Below are positions 37,330 to 48,588 of a stretch of DNA of 64,000 nucleotides, piece by piece. Position 1 is the first letter of the stretch. Every line of letters starts with the position of its first letter. This DNA comes from Chrysopilus asiliformis (taxonomy: Eukaryota > Arthropoda > Insecta > Diptera > Rhagionidae), in NCBI GenBank assembly GCA_964034945.1, contig OZ035961.1:12163001-12227000 (forward strand), in the 5' to 3' direction. The notes under the pieces are model-generated. The model ran no database searches, was not told where the DNA came from, and was given only the letters and a program-made list of their open reading frames with translations. The position numbers were made by a program, and so were the translations under genes.

Positions 37330-37591
37330 TCAAGTCTCTAGCTCAATCCGTCCGCTCGCAATCCGCGCCACAAACGGACAGACGGACGGACGGACGGACG
37401 GACAGACGGACAGACGGACAGACGGACAGACGGACAGACGGACAGACGGACAGACGGATGGACAGACGGACGGACAGACGGACGGACAGACGGACAGACG
37501 GACGGACAGACGGACGGACAGACGGACGGACAGACGGACGGACAGACGGACGGACAGACGGACGGACAGACGGACGGACGGACGGACGGAC
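37330..37591. repeat. GGACAGAC/GGACGGAC simple repeat behind a LINE-like leader
   Basis: From 37374 to 37591 the sequence is made of GACAGACG and GACGGACG blocks, about 218 bp. It is preceded by 'ttcaagtctctagctcaatc', a leader that recurs next to GACAGAC runs at 46145-46250 (reversed) and 61147-61190. This pattern fits the 3' tail of a non-LTR retrotransposon whose terminal repeat has expanded. The 84-120-codon ORFs (TDGQTDGQ- or RPSVRPSV-type) are repeat translations only. Confidence 0.85.
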
Positions 37592-40540
37592 ATGCAAAAA
37601 TTGATTATTTTTATCATTCTAAACACACTGGTGTAATTCATTTTTTTGTGTGATGACGGGATCTTGTCGTTACAAACGGTAAGGCAAAGTTAGTATACCC
37701 TTTGGTTTCACCATACGAGTATAAAAACCAAATAAATATTAACTTTATTAAGGTTAATTGTTGCCAAAAATTTGATATGTCAGCGCGTCTAATTCCATAA
37801 CAATCTTAACAAATTGAATTAAAAACTCAGAAAATATGTTTTCTCGGGATATCTCTTATTTATTTTGAAACATATTACAAAAAAATAGAAATAAAATCCT
37901 GTGACACTACAAGTAGTTGCAATTTGAAGAGTGGTATTTTTTTTTTTGAGATGTCACGTTTAAAAAAAGTTTTACTTTAGGGGCACTTGGAGTGAATTAT
38001 CGCCACATACGTTCCAAATACGTGCCCTGAATTAAATTTAAGCGATTTTTCTCGCTATTCGTTATAATGGCTAACGACGATCGTCTACATGGCTTTCAAA
38101 GTTATATCGAAGAGCCACAAAGAGCACCCTTATGGCCCCAGTGTTTACGCGGAAAATAACGATGTCATTAACATTTACAGCATCTTCTAGGTCAAAACAT
38201 CGAGATGATGTGATATCTACCCACCTGATGTTGCCTATGTTTACGTCATTAGGTAGGCATGAGGTTCAAACTGAACAACATTCTTAACATAAAAGGTAAA
38301 CAGACATTTCCCAACGGTATCTGCTGCTTTTATATTTAGTATACCCACAACATGGAAAATATTTTTCTTCTTCTTTTTTTTTGGGTAACTTTTTACTTTC
38401 TTCTTTCCAGATTTCACCTTCGACTATTAAGGATTATGAAAACATTTTCACTTGGAAATAAAAACTGGAAAAACAACATATCCCGTATTAAAGTATTAAA
38501 ATATATACAAGCCCACTCGGCGCAATGATTATGCCAGTACAACTTTCCAAATCCACGGTAGAATCGTTTTTCCTGGGATGAAATAAATCTTAAATGGTTT
38601 GACGTTAATGTGAAAGCGAGCATCCCTTCACCTGACTAACTTATTTTGTAGCAGCGAAGAAGAAGAATCTTCAAGCTTTTCGTTAGGTTTTCATCATTTT
38701 TTCCCTTTCTCTTTTTGAATTTGTTCTTTTCAGCGAGAAATTTTTAAAGTAAACACACGAGTAATAGTGAACTTTTCCAAGTGTTTTAGAAAAATCTTCC
38801 TCGCAAATGTGGATCACGGTGAAATTAAAAAGAAATACCACAAATTTCATCTGGTTTTTAATTCATAAGGAAAGTTCATGGAAGGCGACGAATAAAGTTT
38901 TAAAATAGCTTAAAAGTATAATTCCATCTCATCCCGTAGCCGTTTGCACTCTATTCATTGTGAAGTACACTCGAATTTCTTCGAGGACATCGTAGCTAAT
39001 ATAATTAACTTAAAAAGCTTTTAAGACCAGAGAATGCCATACTAAGTAACATTGCCAACATTTCATCAGCGACGTCAAAACTTCTCTCAATTCATAATTC
39101 TTGCGGAATATTTCTAACAAACATATAAAATTATGCTCATATGTAGGTACGTTAGCGGGTAGCTAGTCATTTTATACTTCCAACGGATTGTTGAATTTCG
39201 GCAAGATAACGAGGCATATGTTGATGGGTCGATGTATTTATATACATATCAAATTTGTACAATATAGGATCCTAAAAGATCATTTTTTTTTCTACAAAGT
39301 GCGTTAAAAGGTGGCGGCAGAATGGGGTGAAAATCCATCTGTAGAGACAGACGCCTCGAATAAAAATGAATGATGTTAAGCTGTTATCATCGTTTTACCT
39401 TCAACCCTTTTATGCCTTGAAAAGTTTCCAAGATGGCTTATACACGTTCGAAAAAAGAGAATAAAACGAAATTGATGGTTCGTTTGTTATAAATTGTTAA
39501 AATTGTCATCGCGACAGCAGTTAGCCTCATCCATTTCAACTTTATGATGATTTTGTAAAAAAAGGGAGTTCCACAGAAAAAGGGTTTTATATACCAACAT
39601 TCAAAAAAGATTATATTCTATTAATATGTTTAGGTATACGAGTTAGGTTTTCCTTTTATTATTGTTGCCTTTCACATTACCAACGATTTCACTTTTCCCA
39701 GCAAAATTGATGATATCTGAAATCCATTGTATCAACGTGTAGCTCATATACGAATATACTAAAATTGAAGTAAATTTCAGGGCCTTTCTTGTGTAACGAT
39801 TTTCTGTATATCCTTGATGAAAATTCTCTGCCACATACGAGAACGTGGGCTGCTCATTATGTTTTTCAATTAATATATATAAATATATATTCCCGACGTG
39901 ACGATGCTAATTTTAGTTTGTTAGAAATTGAAACATTCCCTTTAATCAAATCCAATTAGAATATTTTGATATATTTTTGATCTTTAACATTTCGGTAAGA
40001 CTTTCAGTACAGGTTTTTAAGTTTCTGTGTTATTTGCAATGTTGTCCCGTTGTTTTAGGTACAGGAATTTACGCCGTCTTTCACACCTAAAAAAGTACGC
40101 TCACAAAAGCTCAATTTTGATGTAAAAAACGTAAAATACGTAACAAAATTAAAAAACGTAAAAAACGAAAAATTTGACCAATTCATGATCTCTCTATAAT
40201 TAAGCGATCTTGGAGCAATAAAAATGTTTATAATCTTCGGAGCAAATAGGTAAACATTGAAAATAATTCTAAACCATATCCATATAACATTTAAGTCTTG
40301 AAAGTCAAAAGGATTTTAAGCTCATATGCCTTCATGTTTGACTCTGATGAACCAATCTGAACAAATTTACTGAACATGTTAGGTTTTTACTAGTCTTTTA
40401 TATTTTTACGCATAAAACACTGTCGTTTCGCACGATACTGGTTATTTGCATTTTTTTTGAGATATTTTTTTGCGATCACAACATTCTTAAAGAATTAAAA
40501 AAATTGAAAAACCTTCAACAAAAAAATATCTTTAACACGT

Positions 40541-41100
40541 TAACTGCCATACGAATTAAATACAACTCACATGTACTGTGGGTTTCGGCGCCATGCGAGT
40601 TATATAAGGTCTGACAGCCAAGAAACTAGTTTTTAACATTGATAATTTGAGATATCAAATACTGTAAATTTTGGGTGCCAATAAAATTTGAATTTGTGTT
40701 TTGTTGGTAATTTACGCATAGGAAAGAAAGAAAAACCGCGTCCACGAGTATATCGGTTATCTATACTCCAACGTAGGTACACGGAAAAACCCCTAGGTTT
40801 CCTAACTATAGTTTAACTATGATGTAACTAGAGGTAACTAGAGGCCCTATTCATGTAACTAGAGGCCCTATTCATGTAACTAGAGGCCCTATTTATCTAA
40901 TTACCACTTTTTGTTGGCCTATTCATGTATAGAGAACATTGGGGCGTATTCATAGTCGTCCCTGACTGTTTTGCGATTCACCCCACGGGAATTTGGATAT
41001 TTATGACAAAAATGTGATTTCTTAATAGTAACACATGTTGTAGACAATCGTTGAAAGTTTGATTTCGTAATTCCGACGCATGTTGTTAGCGGTGGTTAAT
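40541..41100. mobile_element. Possible piggyBac-like element, TTAA ends
   Basis: Left TTAACACGTTAACTGCC and right GGTGGTTAATGGGTTAA, read as inverted, share the pattern TTAAC.C.TTAAC..CC, and both contain TTAA. The left end is close to that of the TTAA MITE at 57613. The similarity is weak and the right boundary is uncertain. Inside are the three 21-bp repeats at 40838-40892. Confidence 0.25.
40838..40892. repeat. 21-bp tandem repeat, ~2.6 copies
   Basis: GTAACTAGAGGCCCTATTCAT is repeated head to tail, the last copy ending TTTAT. It is followed at once by a 25-base segment (40895-40919, starting ATCTAATTACCAC) that recurs exactly at 41570-41594. Confidence 0.8.
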
Positions 41101-42288
41101 GGGTTAACGGTACAGGATTTACTAACAGGTTAGGTTCGAAAATATAAAAAACAGAACTTAAAAAATTTTGAAAAAAATCTTTTTCTTGCTGGACTTTCCG
41201 TTTCGAATTAATCTAACATTAGATACGGGATCAGCGATCCTGAAAACCCACAAATATCAATTTTTCTTTGCGGGCAATTCGGTTGCGAATTTTGAAATTC
41301 TAACACCCGAAACCTCCCTTATGGAATTTTCTCCCTGGAAAAACAGAAAAGCATATTGTATCGCCTCTCGGGGACGATTTGATTTTTTTGATTATCGATT
41401 CCGGCAGATTTTTTTTAAACGAATTTAAAACTTAAAACTTAAAAAAATCCCGTTTTTTTAGAAGAAAAAGAAATTTGCAAATGAATCGCTGGTAAAAGAT
41501 CAAAATAAAAATAAATTTTCAAGTAGGTGACCCACATATAGTAAAAACGTATAGAAACTTTCCTGTTTCATCTAATTACCACTTTTTGTTGGCCAAATTG
41601 ACAATTTTCTATTTAATGTAGCACATAATTCGTTAGTTGATGTCAACCTAATATCAATTTTTTGCTTTTCTTTTTGTTTTTCTGTATTAAAATTGAATGG
41701 TTGACTTTTCTCGTTTGCCATAAATCTAAAATTACGATTAACCCTTATCCCGGTTGAAACAATTCCCTGGACTGAAAGTTGCGAAATGATTGTTCTCACC
41801 TTTAGACATTCGGATAGCATATCGGGTTATTTTTATCCGTTTGCCTCTTTTGTGTTTATCCTGGATTTTCCTATCCCCGCCATTTCGTTGTTCTCCTTTC
41901 CTAGCTATCCTATCTAAACAGATGTTTTGTATTTGCTTTTCTTATCCATCGCTTTATCCGTTACCCGATGTTTCTCCACATAAATATCCCAGCATTGTGC
42001 CACGTTATAATTTAGTTTAACTTGTCTACTCAACTAAGCCCTACTTAAATTATAATTCCGACTGAGGGGCGAAGGGCGGCAAAACGGATCCAGTTAAGAA
42101 TTGTATACCTAATGTTACCTGGTGAAGGGGTGTGATATTATGTATGGTATATACTGAATAACCCCTTTTAGCATACAAAGTGTTATGGCACACTTTTGCC
42201 CATACATACATTATGAAAATACAGGAAACGGAAAAAGGATATGCAAAGTAGGGAGAACTCAATCGTAACTCAACTCAACCAATTTCAG

Positions 42289-42360
42289 GTTTGGTCTCTT
42301 ATGCCAATGCCGTCGCGATGATGACGAGGCCGACGTCGGGCGCCGGGTATCTTCCCCGAA
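42289..42360 (+). CDS. CASK: Candidate in-frame cassette exon of CASK (24-residue hinge insert)
   Basis: A 72-base block is bounded by an aaccaatttcag acceptor and a ccccgaa|gtaagt donor. Its GC content is about 61% in an intron near one third GC. It lies on the CASK strand between the hinge exon and the next one, in the required phase. Read after the two leftover bases TT it gives Leu, then FGLLCQCRRDDDEADVGRRV, then SSP, then Asn completed by the next exon's first base. The downstream frame is unchanged (…[10 protein letters not shown]). Skipping it yields the ordinary Phe-Met junction. I know of no CASK isoform with an insert at this position. Length, phase, open frame and both splice sites agree. 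It could still be an exon of a nested same-strand transcript or a chance island. Confidence 0.6.
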
Positions 42361-42429
42361 GTAAGTTTATACCTTCCTTCCGTTCTAATCCATAAAATTT
42401 TTGTTGTTGTATTCTTTGTCAATGTATGT

Positions 42430-42981
42430 CTATTTTTTTGACAAAAATTCCACATAACTCGAAAGCAAAACCCCTAAAAACACGTAACCGAATGCAGATA
42501 GGGGTGGTAAATTCATATGGTAACTAGAAATACACATCGTCACAGATTGGATGCGGGGATCTGAAATCGTTATGCGTAATTGTCGCAATTTATGTATCAG
42601 AATTTTCCTCAGTTTTGTCATGCATAAATCGGAAAGGTGCGTGTGTATTTTACGTCTATGGCACAACAAATCAGTTAAAAAGGTGATATAAAACATGCTT
42701 GTATAAGCGGTAAGTAATAGAGGTACGTCAGCGTATTTAAATTCCGTCTCTTGATTTTCACATTTCCTTCGTTTCCATTCGGTTTCAGGTTGGGAAATGT
42801 TGCAGAATTCAAAAGTGGGTAACGATTGGGGCCTGAGTATGTTCAAGACATTTATTTTGATTCCTCTAATATAGTGCGTAATGTCTGTCATTCGATACTG
42901 TAAAAAATAACCTGAACGGGGTAGGGGGTGTGAAATGTCGATGATCCATTTGGATTTCCAGGAATGGGAGTTGTAAAGCAC
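42430..42981 (-). other. Unexplained 183-codon ORF antisense to CASK
   Basis: This is the longest non-repetitive open frame in the window. The 183-residue protein begins MLYNSHSWKSKWIIDISHPL. It has two hydrophobic stretches (around LLLTAYTSMFYITFLTDLL and FGYVFLGVLLSSYVEFL) and basic segments between them. I recognise no family. No splice sites, polyadenylation context or transposon ends were tied to it. It starts 70 bp beyond the candidate CASK exon, in a block less AT-rich than the rest of the intron. It may be a nested gene, a decayed element or chance. Confidence 0.3.
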
Positions 42982-43767
42982 CTTTTCTGCACAAAAACGA
43001 GTTAGGATAAAACCATAGGGCTTTTAAGGTTTCCCAAAAGTGATTTATGGCTGGAAGGAAATGCGGCGATTAAAATAGGAAGCTACCAATTTAAACTAAC
43101 AACTATTATTATTATAATTGACGACAAGAACATATTGGGGTCGTTTTGTGGTGTTACTGTTGTAACGAATTTCGAACTCAGTTACTAATTAAGTTTTTTA
43201 AGTACCTACTGGTTTAATGAACTCAAACACAAAATGAGGCTTTGCTGTAAATGATTGTTAACTGTTTATATAATAATTTGTATAGGAATTATTTTCTTAA
43301 ACATTTTCGTCTTAAGATTCAAAGTCAGACTTTTAAGAAGTGCTATACGAAAGTCGGATGAAATTTCACTAAAAATAAACGAAAACCACATAATATGCTT
43401 TTCATTATAACCTGAGAAAGCAACAAGTATGAAAGATGAGTATATTTTGAAAAAAAAACATCAAATATCAAATACGGTCCACATAAATACATATGAAATT
43501 TAATCGTTTGTGAAATAATTGGAAAAAATCCAATCAAATTAAAAATATTAAAATTTGTATTCAAATTCTGCTTAAATGGAAAGGGAAAATTTTTGATGCG
43601 GTGTTCATAATGATAACTAGTGCAAACATATTTTGTTTGAGATAAATATAAGATTCTGGTTATAACCAAAATTTTGTTTGCTCCAACCAAAATTTGTTCA
43701 CCACCAATATGATTATGTTTAATTAGTATTTTTCTGTGGCTTAAGATGTTTTTGATCTTATAATATA

Positions 43768-44430
43768 TTGGGAGTATGCATTGAAAATGAGCGTTTTTTA
43801 ATAAAAATAAACAGTTTATTTTGAGAAAACTATCAGACTCAGATCATTGAAAATACTGTCGAAAAAGTCCTGGTCTTTTGAGGCAATCCAGTCATCGACC
43901 CATTTTTTGGTATCGTCATAAGAAGAAAATCGCTGCTCAGCCAGGCCATGTGTAATCGATCGGAACAAATGGTAATCGGAGGGGGCAATGTCTGGTGAAT
44001 ACGGCGGGTGGGGTAGGACTTCCCATTTGAGGTTCTCCAGGTAGTTTTTTACAACATTTGCAACATGGGGTCGTGCGTTGTCATGTAGCAAAATAACTTT
44101 GTCGTGTCTCTCGGTGAATTGCGGCCGTTTTTCTGTTGATTGATCGACTCCCAATGTTTCCGCAAGCTCTTCCTGTGTCTGGCATGGATCTTCATCAAGT
44201 AATGCCTCCAAATCGGTATCTTCAAACTTTTTCTCAGCACCAGGATGTTCTTTAGCCATGTTAAAAATTTCGGATAAAAACGTCTTTACACTCCGGCAGT
44301 TGAAATTGGACTGATGTTTGCAGCCTAGAGTTTTAGCTTTCAGGTAAAACTTATTTCAGCCCGATCGGATATATACCTGCCGAATTATGAGTCTCAGTAC
44401 AAAACGCTCATTTTCAATGCATACTCACAA
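43768..44430 (-). mobile_element. 663-bp doubly deleted mariner element
   Basis: The left end (after TA at 43766-43767) is TTGGGAGTATGCATTG and the right end is CAATGCATACTCACAA. The terminal inverted repeats run about 27 bp into AAAACGCTCATTTTC. The right flank is CA, probably a mutated TA. It shares its internal deletion junction with the 898-bp copy at 61761-62658, so both descend from one deleted master. It also lacks two more pieces of the gene. Confidence 0.88.
43816..44259 (-). pseudogene. Truncated mariner transposase (147 codons)
   Basis: Compared with the copy at 61932-62582, it lacks the first ~60 residues after MAK, which removes the helix-turn-helix. It also lacks the C-terminal piece after DQDFF, where a deletion joins the frame to 3' non-coding sequence (DSIFNDLSLIVFSK). 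It shares the in-frame junction GVDQST|EKRPQF, where about 128 residues with the first catalytic Asp (normally TGDEKW) are missing from a normal ~345-residue protein. The second and third Asp remain in LHDNARPH and APSDYH, 34 residues apart, the D34D spacing of mariner. It cannot be active. Confidence 0.88.
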
Positions 44431-44488
44431 CACAATAGATACAAGTAATTTTTTCCTTATTTTAATCTGATAAATTAATTTTTTTCAG

Positions 44489-44566
44489 CATGGAAGGCTC
44501 GGATTTATGTTTTGAAGTTGTTCGAAGAGCGGTCGCTGGATTTGTGTACAGTGAAGCAGTTGCCTG
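44489..44566 (+). CDS. CASK: CASK exon (alpha-D and start of alpha-E)
   Basis: The acceptor tttttttcag precedes CATGGAAGGC, and the donor is gcctg|gtaaga. It reads (F)[18 protein letters not shown], then VYSEAVA, and leaves two bases (TG) that become Cys with the next exon. It encodes the C-lobe start following the hinge. In CASK this part carries the characteristic DLCFE motif. At 78 bases it is the shortest exon here and was found by phase continuity and similarity to fly CASK. Confidence 0.96.
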
Positions 44567-44668
44567 GTAAGAAATAAATTCTTTCACAAAAATTAAGTCT
44601 TTTATAATCTAAATATTGTGTTTAATCTAAATATTACCCAAGTAGTGAAAGCGTATTTGGTATATGGC

Positions 44669-44712
44669 ACGTATCTGCCACTAAAACAATATGCTTTCAG
44701 TGGCAGATACGT
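44669..44712. repeat. Hairpin repeat, probable small MITE core
   Basis: ACGTATCTGCCACT (44669-44682) and AGTGGCAGATACGT (44699-44712) are perfect inverted repeats with a 16-base loop. The match extends outward with gaps (tttggtat… / …accaaaca). No target duplication was identified. Confidence 0.6.
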
Positions 44713-46144
44713 ACCAAACAGTAAAAGTGCAAAGAAGGAATAATTTAATATATCCGTATAAATATTTTAATCAGCTTGCGAGAAGAATTAAAAACTACTC
44801 ACAAATTTTTTTTTTCCGAATTGAGCATTTTCCAATTAATTTATAAATACATACATAAATAGACATTACAAAAAACCTCAAGCGCCCCATATAGTAAAAG
44901 AAACGATAAACGTACCACCCAATCGTGAAATGAACTTCTCTTATGTTAGCTAAACGCAAAGATTTACATTTCTAATTAAAGAAAACAACTCATTTCATGT
45001 GAAAATGTAAATTATATGAACACATAGAGATATACATTAATTAACGTGATTTTCCAATGTGGTTTCTATGATATACAAATTTTCTAATTTATTTAACTAA
45101 AAATTTAAGCTTGAAAATTTAATTTTCTCAATGGAATACATTCCACACTGTGGCCCCAAGATATTTTCGCAAATATCATAGGTGAAATTTTAAATGAAAA
45201 TTTGTTATTAAAAATTAAATACACACAAACTAATTAATTAATTTGATAGGGAATTTATATTCAATAACTATTCGTTAATACCACACAATGGGAAAAAATA
45301 CGGCTGACGTTTGTTTTCGCTAGAAAAGATAATTAATACATTATAAATATTTAAAATAATTTTAGTTTGAACTAGAATGTCGTCGTTGCCGGAATTTAGT
45401 TATCCTTATAGAACTTCGGTTAACAATAATTTTGACAAGATTGATGATCAGCGGCGTCAAAAACCCTCTAATGCAAGTTTTTCTGAGAAGAAATTGATAA
45501 AAGGATGTTCGGGTTATCCTTTCGGTTCCCTAATATGGAACCTGGCCATATCGCTGGTTTGTCCTTAATTTTTTTTTGGAAATAACTTGTAAAAATTTAG
45601 AAAATTTTCGATTAACGTCTCTGGTACACATGTTCTATACTTATTAAGATAGTAAGAGTTCTTTTTAATAGCTGTGGTAACGTTTATTGTTATTAGGAAG
45701 TGGAAAATATTACAGTAAACCCTCGGTTCGTGAACTTAATACAATTCTTCAAAATCGTTCACTCACTGAAATGTTCATGAACCGAAACATTTTTTTTCAT
45801 ATCAAACAATGTAAAATTAATTAACTCGTCCTCGAGCTCGGAAAATTGAGAATCCGAAGCTATAATTGATCGTTAACAATACATAAACTCTAACTAAAAG
45901 CGAATTAACTCAATAAGGAAAATGTGGCGGAAATTATAAAGTTACTTAATTTTTTATAATTTTTTACACATTTTTACTGTGAAGAACGAAAAGGGAAAAC
46001 TTATTATAATATTTAAACGGCAGGCAATCGAACCCGGCTAATTTAAATTAGAACGCCAGTTGCAATGTCATAAGAATTTTGGAGAAATTCAGCAAATCTC
46101 TTCTGAACATAAACTTTCTGATGAGTACGAAATCTGTTTCAGCA

Positions 46145-46250
46145 AGATGTCCGTGGATCTGTCTGTCGGTCTGTCCAGTTAACGCATCTTAAATAACTCA
46201 AGACCACGTTGAGCTAGCGACTTGAAATTTTTTGTTAATTAGTTTGACAA
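46145..46250 (-). mobile_element. LINE-tail fragment, TAGCTCAA/GACAGAC type
   Basis: Read on the minus strand it goes from 'ttcaagtcgctagctcaacg' through about 40 bases to 'tggacagaccgacagacag'. The same order occurs at 37330-37591, and the leader alone recurs at 61147-61190. It is interpreted as the 3' end of a non-LTR retrotransposon. No coding part is attached. Confidence 0.5.
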
Positions 46251-47806
46251 AAGTTTTCTAGCAACTCTTGGAAAAGTAAAATTAGCTATAATGGGTACTT
46301 CCGATACATTTTTTTAAAATACTACCTATTTATTGGAATTTTTTTACGCATCTTCAAATGTTTTAAGATATTTGAAAAAATTAAGTTTTTTGAAAATTTC
46401 TCAGAAATTATGAGCTTTTGAGAAAAAATGTGTATAACCAAATTCAAAGAAAATATAATTTCCTGGATTATGTTATTTAACAGGTTTTACGTATCTTCAA
46501 CGGTTCTCGTGATATTTAAAAAAGTATTGTTTCTGTGTTGATCACAACTAATATTTTGGAAAAGGATTGTACCAAATGAAGGTTTTTTTTTACACCAAAA
46601 CGATTTAAATATTTTTTTTTCTAATGGTGAATAATAATGTCTGTAGATAAAATTGCTTTTTTAGCCAGTTCCAAGTATATCTTTTTGGCTATAAAAAAGT
46701 TTATCCAGCTTTGCGAAGTTAAAAAAGTAAATGTTGATCTATTTGGATTCAACCCTGAAAAAATTCGTATAAAATCGGGTACACAATGCCAAATATTTAC
46801 TTAAATAGTTCACGAAATGACACGTCCTCCAGCCGATGTTCCACTTTATAAACATAGCAATTCTAAAAACTTCAAAAAATATTTAAAATGTGTCGGGAAA
46901 TTGCCTTTTGATTTCCACAATTACATTTTAGATTCTATTACGATTGATTTTCTTGAAAAAACTTGATTTTTGAGTCATTTTTTGGCTACCCCACTAAACT
47001 TTGTTTTTTCCCAATCTATTATCTTGAAGTCAGTTGAATTCTTTAAAACGTCAACAAGGCATTTTATTATGGGTAATATCTATTTTCAATTCAACTGATA
47101 TGATCAAAGTTTTCAAAACTCCCTCAATTTTTCCCCTATATCAAACTTGTTGAATAGGTTTTTGGGGAAATCAGATTATGGACTAATGTCGTTTAAACAA
47201 AATTTGAAAACTTTCAACGAGCTATATGTCCTCGAATATATATACATCCATTTGGAATTAGTTCATTTCCCCCAAGTTTCATAAATCAGTTCTGGTAAAA
47301 AAAAAACAAGGATAACAAAAAAAAACACTGGAAAAATAGAATAAAATTCATCCCTACTGAAATAAATAATCGAAATTCCTTTTAAATCCAATAAAACTTT
47401 TTCGAGTGTGATAAGAAATCTTCCATAAAAATGTAAACAATTCAAAAAAAACAGTGAAATACTATAGCGAATCTGATGGTCAAAGTATAAAGTGTAGAAG
47501 ATAAACCCATAGAGCCAAGCACTTGATATAAAAATGTGTTGAACGTTCTTCGTAAATTCCCTATTGAAAGGACCTTATTTGTCACTAACATACTTAAAAA
47601 TAACAACAATGGTAAAAAAAAAGGGTGGGGGTAAATTTTCGGATCTGGGAAATGCGTTTTTCTATTATTGCTACTGTTCATCGTGTCGTTTTATTGTTAT
47701 TTCTCATATGTTGTGTTGTCCTTCCATTTTTCCACTTGAAATCACTTCTAATAAATCTCTTTTTCTTGTCTATTTTTTATGTCTCGGTCGTCTTCAACAT
47801 TTCTAG

Positions 47807-47988
47807 CCATTATATGCGTCAAATACTAGAAGCTTTAAGATACTGTCACGAAAATGACATCCTTCACCGAGATGTTCGTCCCGCATGTGCCCTTCTCGCA
47901 ACAGCTGATAATTCCGCACCGGTTAAACTTGGTGGATTCGGATCAGCCATACAACTACCTGGCGGACGAGAAACCATCGAAACACATG
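47807..47988 (+). CDS. CASK: CASK exon (catalytic loop and GFG motif)
   Basis: The acceptor acatttctag and donor catg|gtaagt delimit 182 bases encoding (C)[16 protein letters not shown], then [20 protein letters not shown], then [17 protein letters not shown] and RETIETH. The catalytic-loop HRD is present, but the usual Asn is Cys (RPAC) and the metal-binding DFG is GFG. Both are known hallmarks of CASK, which binds ATP without Mg2+ and was long called a pseudokinase. The last base starts a Gly codon completed by an exon beyond the window. The differences from fly CASK that I remember are conservative (A for V in ATADNS, G for T in PGGRE). Confidence 0.97.
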
Positions 47989-48426
47989 GTAAGTAGAATA
48001 TCTTTCTTTTTTAAAAAACTACTGGACAAAAAAAGTCTAAAGAAAATTTATAGTAAGATGTAGTGGACCGAATTTCCCAGCTAAAGAAGTTCGGACTGAG
48101 TCAATATTGTTCATGTCCTTCTTTGTATTATATTGGTTGGACGGAAAATAGTGTCAAGTTTAAAAATAATTAACTTTTTGTCAATCTGCAGTGTGGAGTA
48201 GTCCATAAAAAATATTTAGCTAATTTCCGCTTTTTTAGACCCGCCATCCACCCAGTTCCTCTTTCGTCACAATATTTCCCGATTTTTTATATGGGACCTA
48301 ATATTTTCGTTACACCACTGCAAAATACCCCTAAATGTGTAAAAAAAAATTATGAGTTGGCGGTTGATTCCAGAAGCGTAAAATGAGTGCAACTTTTTTG
48401 AAGTGAACACTTCGGAAAGGTTGTAG

Positions 48427-48588
48427 ATTTTTAAAACGCAGATGTTTCGGTGACAATTTAGTCCATTTAAACCCACCACGAATTTTAAAACGTAGAAGTT
48501 TAGGTGACAATTTAGTCCATTTGGACCCACCACGATTTTTAAAACGTAGAAGTTTCGGTGACAATTTAGTCCATTTAGACCCACCACT
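48427..48588. repeat. ~54-bp tandem repeat, three copies
   Basis: Three successive units each contain 'ttttaaaacg.aga.gttt', 'ggtgacaatttagtccattt' and 'acccaccac'. They start at about 48427, 48482 and 48535 and differ at a few positions. The two overlapping minus-strand ORFs (120 and 104 codons, repeating CHRNFYVLK or SKWTKLSPK) owe their length to this array. Confidence 0.9.

Larger units (their letters stand above)
35414..44488 (+). other. CASK intron, 9.1 kb, containing a candidate cassette exon
   Basis: The intron has a GTAAGT donor and a tttttttcag acceptor. It contains the GGACAGAC array with its LINE-like leader (37330-37591), a small GACGGACAGACGG inverted stretch at about 36925-37010, a possible TTAA element at 40541-41100, short direct repeats (40838-40919 and 41570-41594), the candidate exon (42289-42360), a long antisense ORF (42430-42981) and a deleted mariner (43768-44430). 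In 35414-36924 and 37592-40540 I recognise nothing. Confidence 0.9.
44567..47806 (+). other. CASK intron, 3.2 kb
   Basis: The donor is GTAAGA and the acceptor acatttctag. It holds a hairpin repeat (44669-44712), one end of a possible pogo/Tc1-like element (CAGTAAACCCTCGGTTCGTG at about 45713, no partner end found) and a reversed LINE-tail fragment (46145-46250). The rest is AT-rich with no recognisable content. Short ORFs (60-80 codons) are not supported. Confidence 0.9.

Noticed and set aside
37274..37641. ORFs of 84-120 codons (TDGQ, RPSV and LSVR repeats)
   Set aside because: They are translations of the GGACAGAC microsatellite.
45713..45785. Pogo/Tc1-like terminus CAGTAAACCCTCGGTTCGTG
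   Set aside because: No matching opposite end was found within a few kilobases, so an element could not be delimited.
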